A stretch of 64,000 nt of DNA from Streptomyces sp. NBC_01381 (GTDB taxonomy: Bacteria; Actinomycetota; Actinomycetes; Streptomycetales; Streptomycetaceae): the NCBI RefSeq assembly GCF_026340305.1, contig NZ_JAPEPI010000002.1, forward strand, positions 372,001-436,000, given 5' to 3'. The first letter of the stretch is position 1. Each line of letters opens with the position of its first letter. Under the pieces are notes generated by a model. The model did no database searches. It had not been told where the DNA came from and saw only the letters and a program-made list of their open reading frames with translations. Made by a program: the position numbers and the translations under genes. Below are positions 54,499 through 63,470 of the stretch, in pieces.

Positions 54499-55176
54499 TC
54501 AGCTGGTCCAGAAGTCCCACCAGCGGGTCAGGATCAGCATCCCGATCACGCCGACGTGCAGTACGGGAAGCACCCAGGTGAATTCGCCGAGGAACGTACG
54601 CAGCCCGGAAGGCGCGGGCAGCAGGCCGTTACGGATGTTGAACGACGTCACGTACCAGAACATGACGATCGTGGCGACCCAGGCCAGAGAGCACCACAGG
54701 CACAGCGAGTTGATCGTGTAGAGCGACTCGTACTGCAGCCAGGTGCAGAACCCCACCCCGAAGAGCGTGCCCGCGTTGAGGGACAGCCAGTACCAGCGCG
54801 GGAAGCGGGCCCGGCCCAGCAGGCCCATGCCGATACACATCACGACCGCGTACGCCGCGATGCCCAGCATCGGATTGGGGAACCCGAAGGCGGACGCCTG
54901 CTCGCTCTTCATGATGTTGCCGCACGAGACGACGGGATTGAGGCTGCAGCCCGGCGTGAAGTTCGGGTCCTCGAGCAGCTTGAACTTGTCCAGCGTGATG
55001 ACCCACGCGGCAAGGAGACCCGCTGCCCCCGTGATGACCAGAAGCAGCGCGAAGGCACGGGTGCCGGCGACACCGGGTGGTGCGTCCGTCTGGCGTGCGG
55101 GTGCTTCGGACGTATGGACTTCGGGCCTGCGGGCCTCCGGAGTACGTGCTCCGGGCAGAGGTGCCTCGGTGTGCAT
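54499..55176 (-). CDS. Vitamin K epoxide reductase (VKOR) family membrane protein
   Basis: The 225-residue protein has a disordered N-terminus, then about five helices. It carries the VKOR residues: a first Cys pair in GCSLNPVVSCGN and the active CxxC in NSLCLWC. Bacterial VKORs reoxidise DsbA-like oxidoreductases and so drive disulfide formation in exported proteins. No DsbA-like gene is adjacent. Nearby chaplins and the protease contain disulfide-forming Cys, so they are possible beneficiaries, an inference. Confidence 0.92.
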   Translation of the reverse strand: MHTEAPLPGARTPEARRPEVHTSEAPARQTDAPPGVAGTRAFALLLVITGAAGLLAAWVITLDKFKLLEDPNFTPGCSLNPVVSCGNIMKSEQASAFGFPNPMLGIAAYAVVMCIGMGLLGRARFPRWYWLSLNAGTLFGVGFCTWLQYESLYTINSLCLWCSLAWVATIVMFWYVTSFNIRNGLLPAPSGLRTFLGEFTWVLPVLHVGVIGMLILTRWWDFWTS

Positions 55177-55330
55177 GGGCTGCGGTCCTCACTGAATTCG
55201 GGGGGGGCGGCGGGCTCGGCACCCTTTTGCAGTAGTCGTGTGTCTCACCGTGGCCGTGGCGATTCCGCGCACAACTACCGCTCAGACGGCGGAAGTTCCC
55301 CCCAAAAAAAGGCGGCGCCCCGGAAAACCC

Positions 55331-55372
55331 CGAGGGCCGGTTCCGCGGAATCATCCGCGGAACCGGCCCTCG
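55331..55372. terminator. Strong hairpin beside a chaplin remnant
   Basis: CGAGGGCCGGTTCCGCGGA, loop ATCA and the perfect complement. It lies 46 bases downstream of the minus-strand chaplin remnant stop and upstream of the VKOR gene. Confidence 0.88.
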
Positions 55373-55418
55373 CCGTCGCGCGCCGTACGCCCGCGGCGGC
55401 GCTCCTCGGGGGAGCGCG

Positions 55419-55592
55419 TCAGCTGTTGGTGGCCTGGTTGCCGAACGCCGGGTTCAGGGCGCCGATCAGGTTGGCGGTGTTGCCCGAGACGTTCACTGGA
55501 ACGTGGACCGGGACCTGGCCCAGGTGCCCGGAGATGACGCCGGGCGAACCGGCGGCTGCGGGGATTTCCGCAGGGACACGCCCAGGTATTTG
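55419..55592 (-). pseudogene. Cysteine-free chaplin domain without a signal peptide
   Basis: On the minus strand the frame contains GSPGVISG, VPVHVPVNVSGN, TANLIGALNPAFGN and ends QATNS. This is a complete chaplin domain in which both conserved Cys are replaced (VSGN for VCGN, and no final Cys). An in-frame TGA lies about 8 codons before the first plausible residue, with no ATG, GTG or TTG start and no signal peptide. It therefore looks like a truncated chaplin gene, directly downstream of a small secreted-protein gene. Sequencing error or a fused upstream exon cannot be excluded. Confidence 0.7.
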
Positions 55593-55652
55593 CTTCCTTC
55601 ATTCGGTGCGACAAGCCGAGAGGAAGGGGTGGAGCAGAGCTCTGATTCAGCT

Positions 55653-55937
55653 CTACTTCGCGAGGGGAAGTCCGCCGAGAAGCTGCGACGGCGCGCCGTT
55701 GCCGCCCGAGCGCACCTTTTCCGTGGCACCCTTCACGGTGTTGACGACCGAGTTGGCGTTTTCGGTGTCGAGGGCGTTGGTGGCTACCGGGGACGAGTCG
55801 AGGGTCGACTGGGTGGAGATCGTGTCCAGTGCACCGTTCAGGCTGGTGGGCGTGAGGTCGGCGGCGAAGGCGGGTGCGGCGGCACCAGCGATGACCATGG
55901 ATCCGGCAACGACAGCGGCAGCCTTCAGGGGCTTCAT
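55653..55937 (-). CDS. Small secreted protein
   Basis: The 94-residue product starts at ATG 55937 (MKPLKAA) with AAAGGA upstream. It has a signal peptide cleaved after AFA (about 25). The mature part has LNGALDTIST, ANSVVNTVKG and ends GGLPLAK. It is similar in style to short conserved secreted proteins of Streptomyces that occur beside chaplins. No function is known. The chaplin remnant at 55419-55592 lies just downstream on the same strand. Confidence 0.75.
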   Translation of the reverse strand: MKPLKAAAVVAGSMVIAGAAAPAFAADLTPTSLNGALDTISTQSTLDSSPVATNALDTENANSVVNTVKGATEKVRSGGNGAPSQLLGGLPLAK

Positions 55938-56181
55938 CGTGTTCCTTTCTTGGGCGACGGGTGGTCGCCAGAGGGGATTCTCACCGTTCACTTCGCCGTG
56001 GCTAACGACCGCTCTGTACAGCGGAAACTCTGTGCGGCGGGAAATTCCACGAACCCACCCGAACGAAGGCGGTGTCTCATACTCGTATGAGATGGGCGGC
56101 GGGAAGGGTATGGGGCGCGGGCATGAAAAGGCCGCCGCGCCGGCCCGGAAGGCCGACGCGGCGGGGGAAGCTGACTCGAAG

Positions 56182-56841
56182 TCAGAGCGGTAGCGGCACC
56201 GGGAGCGCGTCCGTCGGCAGCTTCGGCAGCGCGGGCAGGCCCGGCAGGTTGGGGACGGGCAGGCCGCCGCCGAGCAGCGTGGCGGCGATGAGGTTGACGA
56301 GGCTGGTGAGCACGATCGGAACCGCGGTGACGACCGCCCCGACGTCGCCGCCGGCGGCCGCCTTGAGCAGGGCGTCGACCGCGCTCTGAAGGGCCTTCAG
56401 GGCGTCGCCCTTCAGGTCGGCCGCCGCCTTGTCGTCACTCGACATGGCCTTGGGGACCGCCGGGACCGCCGGGGCCTCCGGGACCGCGGGGGTCTTGGGG
56501 AGTGCGGGGGCCTTGGGTGCCGCCGCCGCCGTGGCCGCCGTGATGGCGGCCTTCACCGCGTCGGCGTGCTTCGTGGCCTCCGCGGCGGGCAGTTGGCCGT
56601 TGTCGGCCTTGAGGACGGCGTCGAGCAGGGCGGTGACCGGGGTGAGCACACCGCCGACGTCGCCCAGGGTCTTGATCTGGGCGAGCAGCGCGTCCGCTCC
56701 GGGTACCGGCGCGCGGGCCGCCGCCTGGGCGCTGCCGTGGGGGGAGTCGTTCTCGGCGGCGATGACGGGACCGGCCGCCCCGAGGAGGAGTGATGCGCAA
56801 AGGACGGAGGTCGCGATACGCCGTGCGGGCAGAGCGCGCAT
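56182..56841 (-). CDS. Secreted Ala/Pro-rich protein
   Basis: The 219-residue product starts at ATG 56841 (MRALPAR), with AAGGGA upstream. A signal peptide ends near VIAAEN. The mature part has helical Ala-rich segments (ADALLAQIKTLGDVGG) and a Pro-rich linker (LPKTPAVPEAPAVPAVP). The C-terminal half has a hydrophobic stretch (IVLTSLVNLIAATLL) and a PNLPGLPALPKLP tail. Family unknown to me. It may associate with the envelope or mycelial surface. Confidence 0.75.
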   Translation of the reverse strand: MRALPARRIATSVLCASLLLGAAGPVIAAENDSPHGSAQAAARAPVPGADALLAQIKTLGDVGGVLTPVTALLDAVLKADNGQLPAAEATKHADAVKAAITAATAAAAPKAPALPKTPAVPEAPAVPAVPKAMSSDDKAAADLKGDALKALQSAVDALLKAAAGGDVGAVVTAVPIVLTSLVNLIAATLLGGGLPVPNLPGLPALPKLPTDALPVPLPL

Positions 56842-56970
56842 GGATGTTCCCTTCGATGATGCGTCAGATCTTGTGTTCACCGTGAAAGCGGTGAAGGCCG
56901 ACCGCAACCGAGCGACTGCCATTTGGGGCATGCGGGCCGTGCGGGTCCACGCGGGGCGAAGCGGAACGCA

Positions 56971-57005
56971 CGACGGCCGCCCTCCCAAGGGGAGGACGGC
57001 CGTCG
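56971..57005. terminator. Hairpin downstream of the second chaplin gene
   Basis: CGACGGCCGCCCTCCC with GGAGGACGGCCGTCG forms a stem with one bulge around loop AAGG. It lies 38 bases beyond the minus-strand chaplin stop. Confidence 0.85.
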
Positions 57006-57042
57006 CGGAGAGCCGGCTGCTGAGGCGTCAGCTGCCGAGGTG

Positions 57043-57282
57043 TCAGCGGTTGATGCAGTCGTTGCCGAAGGCCGGGTTCATCACGCCGATGACGTTGACG
57101 GTGTTGCCACAGACGTTGACCGGAACGTGAACCGGAACCTGAACGGCGTTGCCCGAGGCGACGCCGCGGGAGTTGGTGGCGGCGCCCTTGGCGCCGGCGT
57201 CGGCGGCGGCGATGCCGGCGCTGCCGGCCAGGGCGGCAGCGGCAACGGAGGTGAGGGCGAAAGCCTTCGCGGTACGCGACAT
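57043..57282 (-). CDS. Short chaplin
   Basis: The 79-residue product starts at ATG 57282 (MSRTAKAF) with AAGGAG upstream. It has a signal peptide (about 1-28, ending AAADA) and one chaplin domain: NSRGVASGN, VQVPVHVPVNVCGN, TVNVIGVMNPAFGN and the final Cys in DCIN. Both conserved Cys are present. The typical short-chaplin length fits the ChpD-H group. It is terminated by the hairpin at 56971-57005. Confidence 0.94.
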   Translation of the reverse strand: MSRTAKAFALTSVAAAALAGSAGIAAADAGAKGAATNSRGVASGNAVQVPVHVPVNVCGNTVNVIGVMNPAFGNDCINR

Positions 57283-57795
57283 GGAGAGTTGCTCCTTGGT
57301 CAGTTGATGCATCGGCAGGCGGAGTGCCCGGCCCATGGATCAACGGGCGTCGCTCGCCGGGGTTGTGGACCCAAAAGGGTGATCTGCGGGCGCGGCGTTT
57401 ACGCGGCGGCCTCCGGCCGGTGTTCCCGGCGGGCCGTGGACGCGCGGTGCTTCACGAATCCGACACACTTGTCAGCCTTCCTGGATAAATTCAAAAAGCG
57501 GCTAGTGTTGCTCTCCTCCTGAAGCCATTAGACAGAACGAGTGCGGGAAGTTCACGAGGTCAGTGTGACTTTCACATTCAATTCTCCCTCCTGGTTCGGA
57601 ACCTTTCCCGAAAGGGCAACGCCGGTCATGCGCAATTCCCTGGGCCCGCTTCTGCGCCGTGTGATGCTGCGCGCCCTTTCTTTCGCGGATGGGGAGCAGA
57701 AGCCGGCGTACGCCAACAGCTGGGCCGGTGTGCTCTTCGTCGCTGTCGACGCGAAGCGGTAGCGCACCTCCTTCCCCCTGAGCAAGGCGCCGTGC
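57283..57795. other. Long intergenic region before the polysaccharide operon
   Basis: The 513 bases separate the divergent chaplin and glycosyltransferase genes. Around 57480-57620 the sequence is AT-rich (GATAAATTCAAAAAG, CATTCAATTC), as expected for developmental promoters in this GC-rich genome. An open frame 57541-57762 has no ribosome-binding site and no recognisable features, so I do not call it. Confidence 0.5.
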
Positions 57796-58962
57796 ATGCA
57801 ACAGTCATCAACGCCCCTCTGGCCGCGGGTCCTTCACGTCACGCAGCCCGTCGACGGCGGAGTGGCCCGGGTGGTCACCGACCTGGTGGGGTCCCAGCTG
57901 TCCGCGGGGATGCGGGTCGACGTGGCCTGCCCGGACGGCGGCCGTCTTGCGGGGGCCGTGCGGGGCCTTGGCTGCGGCATGCACCGCTGGGAGGCGACGC
58001 GCTCGCCGGGGCCGCGGCTCCCGGACGAGGTGCGCCGCATCGCCCGTATCGTCGACGAGCTCCGCCCGGACGTGGTGCACGCGCACAGTGCCAAGGCGGG
58101 GCTCGCGGCACGCATCGCCGTGCGCGGCCGATTTCCCACGGTGTTCCAGCCGCACGCGTGGTCCTTCGAGGCTGTCGGCGGCGTCACCGCCCAACTCGCG
58201 CTGCAGTGGGAGCGGTTCGGGGCTCGGTGGGCCTCGCACGTGGTCTGTGTCAGCGAGGCGGAGCGGCGTACCGGGCAGCGTTCCGGGATCGCCGCCCGCT
58301 GGTCGGTCGTCCCCAATGGGGTGGACGTCGGGCGCTTCGGGCCCGGCGATGCCGATGCGGGCCGGGCCGCGCTCGGGCTCGACGAGATCCTCGCGCCCGG
58401 GGCGCCCCTGCTGGTGTGCGTGGGGCGGCTCTGCCGGCAGAAGGGACAGGACGTACTGCTGCGGGCCTGGGCGGCGGTCGCTCAGCGGTTGCCGCACGCC
58501 CGGCTCGTGCTGGTGGGGGACGGGCCCGATGGTCCCGCGCTGCGCCGCCAGGCGCCCCCGTCCGTGCTGTTCGCCGGGGACATCGAGGACGCCGCGCCCT
58601 GGTACCGGGCCGCCGACCTCGTCGTCCTGCCGTCCCGGTGGGAGGGCATGGCGCTCGTACCGCTCGAGGCCATGGCCTGCGCACGCCCGGTCGTGGTCAC
58701 CGATGTGGACGGCGCGAGCGAGAGCCTGCCGCCCGGACTCGTGCCGCACGGCCTGGTTCCCGCGGAGGACCCCGGGGCCCTCGCGCGGGCCCTCACCGGT
58801 CTGCTGGGCGACCGGCAGCTGTGCGCGGCGCTCGGCCGCCAGGCGCACCGCCACGTACGGAACACCCATGACGTGCGGCACACCGCGGACGCTGTCGCGG
58901 CCGTGTACCGGGAGCTGCTGGGCGTGGGTCCCACCGAGTGCAGGGAGTCCATCAACCCGTGA
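57796..58962 (+). CDS. Family 4-type glycosyltransferase
   Basis: The 388-residue GT-B fold enzyme has an N-terminal acceptor domain (TQPVDGGVARVV, DVVHAHSAKAG) and a C-terminal nucleotide-sugar domain with VGRLCRQKGQD, SRWEGMALVPLEAMACARPVV, typical of GT4. It should add a sugar to a lipid-linked intermediate in the cytoplasm. It is first in a run of five coupled genes for polysaccharide assembly; the next gene starts in a GTGA overlap. Confidence 0.93.
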   Translation: MQQSSTPLWPRVLHVTQPVDGGVARVVTDLVGSQLSAGMRVDVACPDGGRLAGAVRGLGCGMHRWEATRSPGPRLPDEVRRIARIVDELRPDVVHAHSAKAGLAARIAVRGRFPTVFQPHAWSFEAVGGVTAQLALQWERFGARWASHVVCVSEAERRTGQRSGIAARWSVVPNGVDVGRFGPGDADAGRAALGLDEILAPGAPLLVCVGRLCRQKGQDVLLRAWAAVAQRLPHARLVLVGDGPDGPALRRQAPPSVLFAGDIEDAAPWYRAADLVVLPSRWEGMALVPLEAMACARPVVVTDVDGASESLPPGLVPHGLVPAEDPGALARALTGLLGDRQLCAALGRQAHRHVRNTHDVRHTADAVAAVYRELLGVGPTECRESINP

Positions 58963-60443
58963 GTGCGGAACGAAGCGTCGCCACCCCTGCCGCGCAGCCA
59001 CGGGCCGCGGACCAAGCCGTCGCCACCGCATCGGTCGTCCCTCCCCGCGCGGCCGGGCGAAGCCTGCGGACGACCATCGGCCTCGGCTCATCCGCGCGCC
59101 GCCCCGCGGCCTTCCCGCTGCTGGCCGCCGACTGCGCCGCGGTCCTGCTCGGCGCCATGCTCCTCGCCGCGCCGCAGCGCCACCCCCTGCTGGTGGCCAT
59201 GCTGGTCGTCGGTGTGACCAGCCTGAACACCCGCGCCGCGCTGTACCGCAGGGTGGCCGTGCCCTCCGCCCTCGACGAACTGCCCGCGCTGGCCTGGCAG
59301 ATCGCGGTTACGTGGGGCGCGGCAGGGCTCCTCGCGGCGAACTTCTCCGCGCTCGAACCGGTCTCCCTCACCAACCTGGCGTCGGCGGCCGCCCTGCAGT
59401 GCGTGCTCAGCTGCGCCGGGCGCGGCACCGTCTACCTGCGGGCGCGCCGTGCGGTGCTCCGGCAGCCGCGACCGGCGCTCGTCGTCGGCCCCGGTGCCGT
59501 CGCGCGCCGGGTGGCCGACGCGGTGCTTCGCCATCCGCAGGCCGGGGTGCGGCCCGTGGGCATCGTGGGGGATGCGCAGGGCGAGCGTCCTGAAGCGGCG
59601 GAGGGTGCCGAACTGCCGGTGCTGCGCACGCTGGAGGAGCTGCGCCGCGCGGTCATCCAGAACAGCGTGCGGACCCTGCTGGTCGTCGGGCCCGACCCGG
59701 GCCCGGAGCAGATCGGCTGGCTGCGGTCGCTGAGCGCGTCGGGCTGTGACGTCTGGGCGGTCGACGCGACGCAGCCGCCGGGGTACGACGCACCGGGCCG
59801 CCGGTATCGCTCGGGGCGCATCGCCGGGTTCCCCTGCCGCCCGCTCGCACCGGCCGGGCAGCGGCACCACAGCGTCAGCAAACGCGGCCTCGACCTGGTG
59901 ACCTCCGGGATCCTGCTGTTGCTGCTCAGCCCCGTCCTGCTGGCCTGCGCCGCCGTCCTGCGGTCCAGCGAAGGACCCGGAGTGATCTTCCGTCAGGAGC
60001 GCATCGGCAGGGACGGGCGGCCCTTCACCCTGCTGAAGTTCCGCACCCACCGTCCCGCCGATCCGCACGAGGCGGCCACCCGGTGGACCGTCGCGGGCGA
60101 GCAGCACATGAGCGGGTTCTGCCAGTTCCTGCGCCGTACCTCGCTCGACGAGCTGCCGCAGCTGTGGAACGTCCTGCGGGGCGACATGAGCCTGGTCGGT
60201 CCGCGCCCCGAACGCCCTTATTTCGTGGCCAAGTTCAGCCAGACGTATCCCGGCTACGCGGAACGCCACCGCATGCCGACCGGCATCACGGGCCTCGCGC
60301 AGATCCAGGGTCTGCGGGGCGACACCTCGATCGAGGACCGGTGCCGCTTCGACAACGCCTACATCGACAGCTGGTCGTTCTGGCAGGACCTGTGCATCCT
60401 GCTCCGGACCGCGGCCTCCCTCGTACGCCCGTCAGGGAGTTGA
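58959..60443 (+). CDS. Polyprenyl-phosphate sugar phosphotransferase (exopolysaccharide priming enzyme)
   Basis: The 494-residue protein starts at GTG 58959, overlapping the previous stop. Four N-terminal helices (about 45-150), a Rossmann-like central domain (LVVGPGAVARRVADAV) and a C-terminal bacterial sugar transferase domain (about 315-490) are present. The last contains SKRGLDLVTSG, FRQERIGRDGRPF, LRRTSLDELPQLWNVLRGDMSLVG and GITGLAQ. It transfers a sugar-1-phosphate to undecaprenyl phosphate, the first step of polysaccharide synthesis. Confidence 0.94.
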   Translation: MSAERSVATPAAQPRAADQAVATASVVPPRAAGRSLRTTIGLGSSARRPAAFPLLAADCAAVLLGAMLLAAPQRHPLLVAMLVVGVTSLNTRAALYRRVAVPSALDELPALAWQIAVTWGAAGLLAANFSALEPVSLTNLASAAALQCVLSCAGRGTVYLRARRAVLRQPRPALVVGPGAVARRVADAVLRHPQAGVRPVGIVGDAQGERPEAAEGAELPVLRTLEELRRAVIQNSVRTLLVVGPDPGPEQIGWLRSLSASGCDVWAVDATQPPGYDAPGRRYRSGRIAGFPCRPLAPAGQRHHSVSKRGLDLVTSGILLLLLSPVLLACAAVLRSSEGPGVIFRQERIGRDGRPFTLLKFRTHRPADPHEAATRWTVAGEQHMSGFCQFLRRTSLDELPQLWNVLRGDMSLVGPRPERPYFVAKFSQTYPGYAERHRMPTGITGLAQIQGLRGDTSIEDRCRFDNAYIDSWSFWQDLCILLRTAASLVRPSGS

Positions 60444-60447
60444 CCCG

Positions 60448-61797
60448 GTGAACAGCGCTTCGGTCAGTCTCGTCCCGCCCGGCTCACCGGCCGCCGCGAT
60501 CTCGGCGGCACTGCGCGGGGCCGCGCCCGTGCTGCCGGTCATGCTGCTGGTCGGGCTGCTCGCGCTGCCCGTGCCGTCGAGCGGCGCCGAATCCGGGGGC
60601 GGCACGATCGCCGACGCCGCTTCCGGTCTCGTCGTGCTCTGGTGCGTGGCCCACGCCGTGCGCACGGCGCGGCGGCCGCTGACCCGGACCGCCGCCGTCG
60701 TGCTCGGCCTTCCCGTGCTCGGCGTCGCGGTCGCCGCCGTCGGCGCGTCCGCCGCGTCCGCCGGGGCGACCGGCCTGGTGCGCTACCTGCAGATCTTCGT
60801 CCTGGTGCCGGCCGCGGTCCTCGTACTCGTCAGGGACCGCCGCGACTTCCGCCTGGTGGCCTGGTCCCTCATCGGCCTCGCCCTCTGGCAGGGCTCGCTG
60901 GGCGTGTACCAGTACGTCACGGGCACGGGCGCCTCCTACATGGGCTCGGACATCCGGGCCGTGGGCACCTTCGGCCCCTCCGACGTCATGGGGATGGCGA
61001 CCATCGTGTCGTACGGCGTGGTGTGCGCCCTCGCCCTCGCGCTCGGCCCGGCGGCCTTGAAGCAGCGGCGGGCGGCGGCGATCTGCGCGCTGCTCCTGAT
61101 CGTCCCCCTCGCGCTGTCCTTCAGCCGCGGCGCGTGGATCGCCACGGCCGTGGCGTGCGGCGCGCAGCTGGCGTTCGCGGGAGTGCGGCGGGCGCTGCGG
61201 GTGCTCGCGGCCACCGCCGCCGCCGCGGTCGTACTCGTCGGCGGGTTCGGGATCGGCACCGCGATGCTGCAGGAGCGGATGACCAGCATCACGCAGGTGA
61301 CCGACGCCCCCGACCAGTCGGTCACCGACCGGTACACCATGTGGGCGGCGGCCGTGGACATGTGGCGCGACAAGCCGCTGACGGGCGTCGGGCTCAAGGC
61401 GTTCCCCGACCACCGCGACAGCCACGCGTCGCTGGCCCTCTCCTCGGGCAGCGACACCGGCGGCGCGGGCGCGGAGTTCCGCCGCCAGCCGCTGCTCTCC
61501 CCGCACAACATGTATCTCCTCGTCCTCAGCGAGCAGGGGCTGCTCGGCCTGTGCACCCTCGCCGGCAGCTGGCTGGCCTGCCTCGTGCTCGGGCTGCGGC
61601 GTCTGGTGCAGGTGCGCGGCGGACCGGCCGGCCTCGACTGCGGCCTGGTCGCGTGCGGGCTGCTCATGTGGCTGCTTGTGGACTTCGCGTACGCCGACAT
61701 CGGCGGCCCTTCGACGGTCCTGACGGCGGTCGTCCTCGGGCTCGTCGCCTGGTGGGCGCTGTCCCGGCGGGCGTTGGCCGGTGAGGTCCCGCGATGA
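60448..61797 (+). CDS. O-antigen ligase/polymerase-like membrane protein
   Basis: The 449-residue polytopic protein has about ten to twelve helices and the O-antigen ligase/polymerase (Wzy/WaaL family) loop. The region LSFSRGAWIATAV and the large periplasmic loop with TGVGLKAFPDHRDSH and SPHNMYLLVLSEQGLLG carry the family's conserved Arg and His. It joins or polymerises lipid-linked oligosaccharides outside the membrane. It starts four bases after the transferase stop and overlaps the next gene by four bases. Confidence 0.9.
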   Translation: MNSASVSLVPPGSPAAAISAALRGAAPVLPVMLLVGLLALPVPSSGAESGGGTIADAASGLVVLWCVAHAVRTARRPLTRTAAVVLGLPVLGVAVAAVGASAASAGATGLVRYLQIFVLVPAAVLVLVRDRRDFRLVAWSLIGLALWQGSLGVYQYVTGTGASYMGSDIRAVGTFGPSDVMGMATIVSYGVVCALALALGPAALKQRRAAAICALLLIVPLALSFSRGAWIATAVACGAQLAFAGVRRALRVLAATAAAAVVLVGGFGIGTAMLQERMTSITQVTDAPDQSVTDRYTMWAAAVDMWRDKPLTGVGLKAFPDHRDSHASLALSSGSDTGGAGAEFRRQPLLSPHNMYLLVLSEQGLLGLCTLAGSWLACLVLGLRRLVQVRGGPAGLDCGLVACGLLMWLLVDFAYADIGGPSTVLTAVVLGLVAWWALSRRALAGEVPR

Positions 61798-63470
61798 CGT
61801 CGACCACCCGCTCCGTCGATGCCGCCCCGTCCGGCAAGGTGCCCGCCCCTGCCACCGAGGCGGCGCCTCCCAAGGGCTCCGACCCCTCCAACGGTTTTCT
61901 CGCCAAGGCGGCTCTCGTCACCGCCGTGCTCACCGTGGCCGGGGCGGTGCTCGGGCTCGGGCGCGACCAGGCGCTTGCGCACTTCTTCGGGGCGGGCTCG
62001 GAGACCGACGCCTTCCTGGTCGCGTGGACCGTGCCCGAGGTGGCCACCACGCTGCTCATCGAGGACGGCCTCGCGTTCGCCCTCGTACCGGCCTTCAGCA
62101 TGGCCCTGGCCCGCCGCCGCAGCGCGCGGGAGGACCCGGTACGGGCGCTCGTGGCCGCCACGCTGCCCCGCCTCTCGCTGGCGTTCGCGGGCGTCGGTCT
62201 CGTCCTGATGGCGAAGGCGCCGCACCTGGTGGCGCTGCTCGCGCCGGGCCTGCCCGACCCGCGGCTCGCCGTGGACTGCACCCGCCTCACCGCCACCTGC
62301 GTCCTGAGCTTCGGCCTCGCCGGCTACTGCAGCGCGGTGCTGCGGGCGCACCGCAGGTTCGTGGCGCCCGCCGCCATCTACGTCGCCTACAACGTCGGCA
62401 TCATCGGCACCGTGCTCCTCCTCGACGGGCGCGGCGGCGTCCGGTCCGCGGCCCTTGGCGTGGCGATCGGCGGCGTACTGATGGTGGCCGTGCAGGCGCC
62501 GTCGCTCTGGTGGCAGCTGCGGCGGCGCGCGGCGCAAGCGCCGAGCGGCACCGCTACGGACGAGGCGTCGGCGGCGCGGCTGATGAGCGGCGCCCTCATC
62601 GCCACCGTGCTGCTGTTCGCGCTGTGCCGGCAGTCGCAGGTCCTCATCGAGCGCTTCTTCGCGTCGTCGCTGCCCGCCGGGGCGATCTCGCACCTCAACT
62701 ACGCGCAAAAAGTCGCCCAGGTGCCGATGATCCTCTCCCTGATGCTGTGCACGGTCACGCTCCCGGTCGTCGCGCAGGCCCTGGCCGAGGGCGACGTCAA
62801 GCGGGCCAGGTCCCGTGTCGAGCGGGACCTGGGCCTCGCCTCGTGCGTCGTGCTGCTCGGCACCGCCGTGGTGATCGCGTGCGCGCCGCAGATCATCCAA
62901 CTCCTCTTCCAGCGGGGTGCGTTCACCCCTGCCGACACCGCGGCCACGACGGCCGTCATGCGCGTGTACGCCCTGGGGCTCATCGGCCACACGCTGGTGG
63001 GGGCGCTGGTCCGCTCGTACTTCTCCGGGCATCGGGTCACGTGGTACCCGCTGGGCGCGATGGCGGTGGGGGTGGCCGCGACGGCCGCCATCGGCAGCCG
63101 GGCCGTGGACCTGTGGGGTGTACGCGGCATCGCGCTCGCCAACGCGGCCGGCATCAGCATCACGGCGGTCGTGCTGCTGTGCGGGATGGGGCCGCGCAGT
63201 GTGCCGATCCGGGTCCGCCGGGTCCTTGCCGAACTGGCCAAGCCGGCGGCCGCGGCGGTGTGCGCCACCGGATTCGGCGCGGCCGTGGCGCTGCGCGTCG
63301 CGTCCCCGCCGGTCGGTGTCGCGGCCGGGAGCCTGACCGTCGCCGGTGTCTTCGCGCTGGTGCTCTGGGTGCTGCGGGCCAGGGCCTTCAAACCCGTCGC
63401 CCGTTCCATCCGTTCGGTCATCCGCTCCGTCATCCGTTCCGTCACACGAAAGCGCTCGCATGTCCGCTGA
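61794..63470 (+). CDS. MurJ/MviN-type lipid-linked oligosaccharide flippase
   Basis: The 558-residue protein has about fourteen helices of the MOP/MviN family, with LGLGRDQALAHFFGAGSETDAFLVAWTVPE at its start region (shown in parts: GRDQALAHFFG, ETDAFLVAW) and SHLNYAQKVAQVPM in the middle. In this operon it probably flips the polysaccharide repeat unit rather than lipid II. It starts in an ATGA overlap. The last 20 residues are a tandem SIRSVIRSV repeat, encoded by a short direct repeat near 63405-63440. Confidence 0.9.
   Translation: MTSTTRSVDAAPSGKVPAPATEAAPPKGSDPSNGFLAKAALVTAVLTVAGAVLGLGRDQALAHFFGAGSETDAFLVAWTVPEVATTLLIEDGLAFALVPAFSMALARRRSAREDPVRALVAATLPRLSLAFAGVGLVLMAKAPHLVALLAPGLPDPRLAVDCTRLTATCVLSFGLAGYCSAVLRAHRRFVAPAAIYVAYNVGIIGTVLLLDGRGGVRSAALGVAIGGVLMVAVQAPSLWWQLRRRAAQAPSGTATDEASAARLMSGALIATVLLFALCRQSQVLIERFFASSLPAGAISHLNYAQKVAQVPMILSLMLCTVTLPVVAQALAEGDVKRARSRVERDLGLASCVVLLGTAVVIACAPQIIQLLFQRGAFTPADTAATTAVMRVYALGLIGHTLVGALVRSYFSGHRVTWYPLGAMAVGVAATAAIGSRAVDLWGVRGIALANAAGISITAVVLLCGMGPRSVPIRVRRVLAELAKPAAAAVCATGFGAAVALRVASPPVGVAAGSLTVAGVFALVLWVLRARAFKPVARSIRSVIRSVIRSVTRKRSHVR

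Noticed and set aside
55351..55614. An 87-codon minus-strand frame over the chaplin remnant
   Set aside because: It is a shadow frame; the chaplin sequence is in a different frame of the same strand.
57541..57762. A 73-codon plus-strand frame before the polysaccharide operon
   Set aside because: No ribosome-binding site, no domain, and it lies in an AT-rich probable promoter region.
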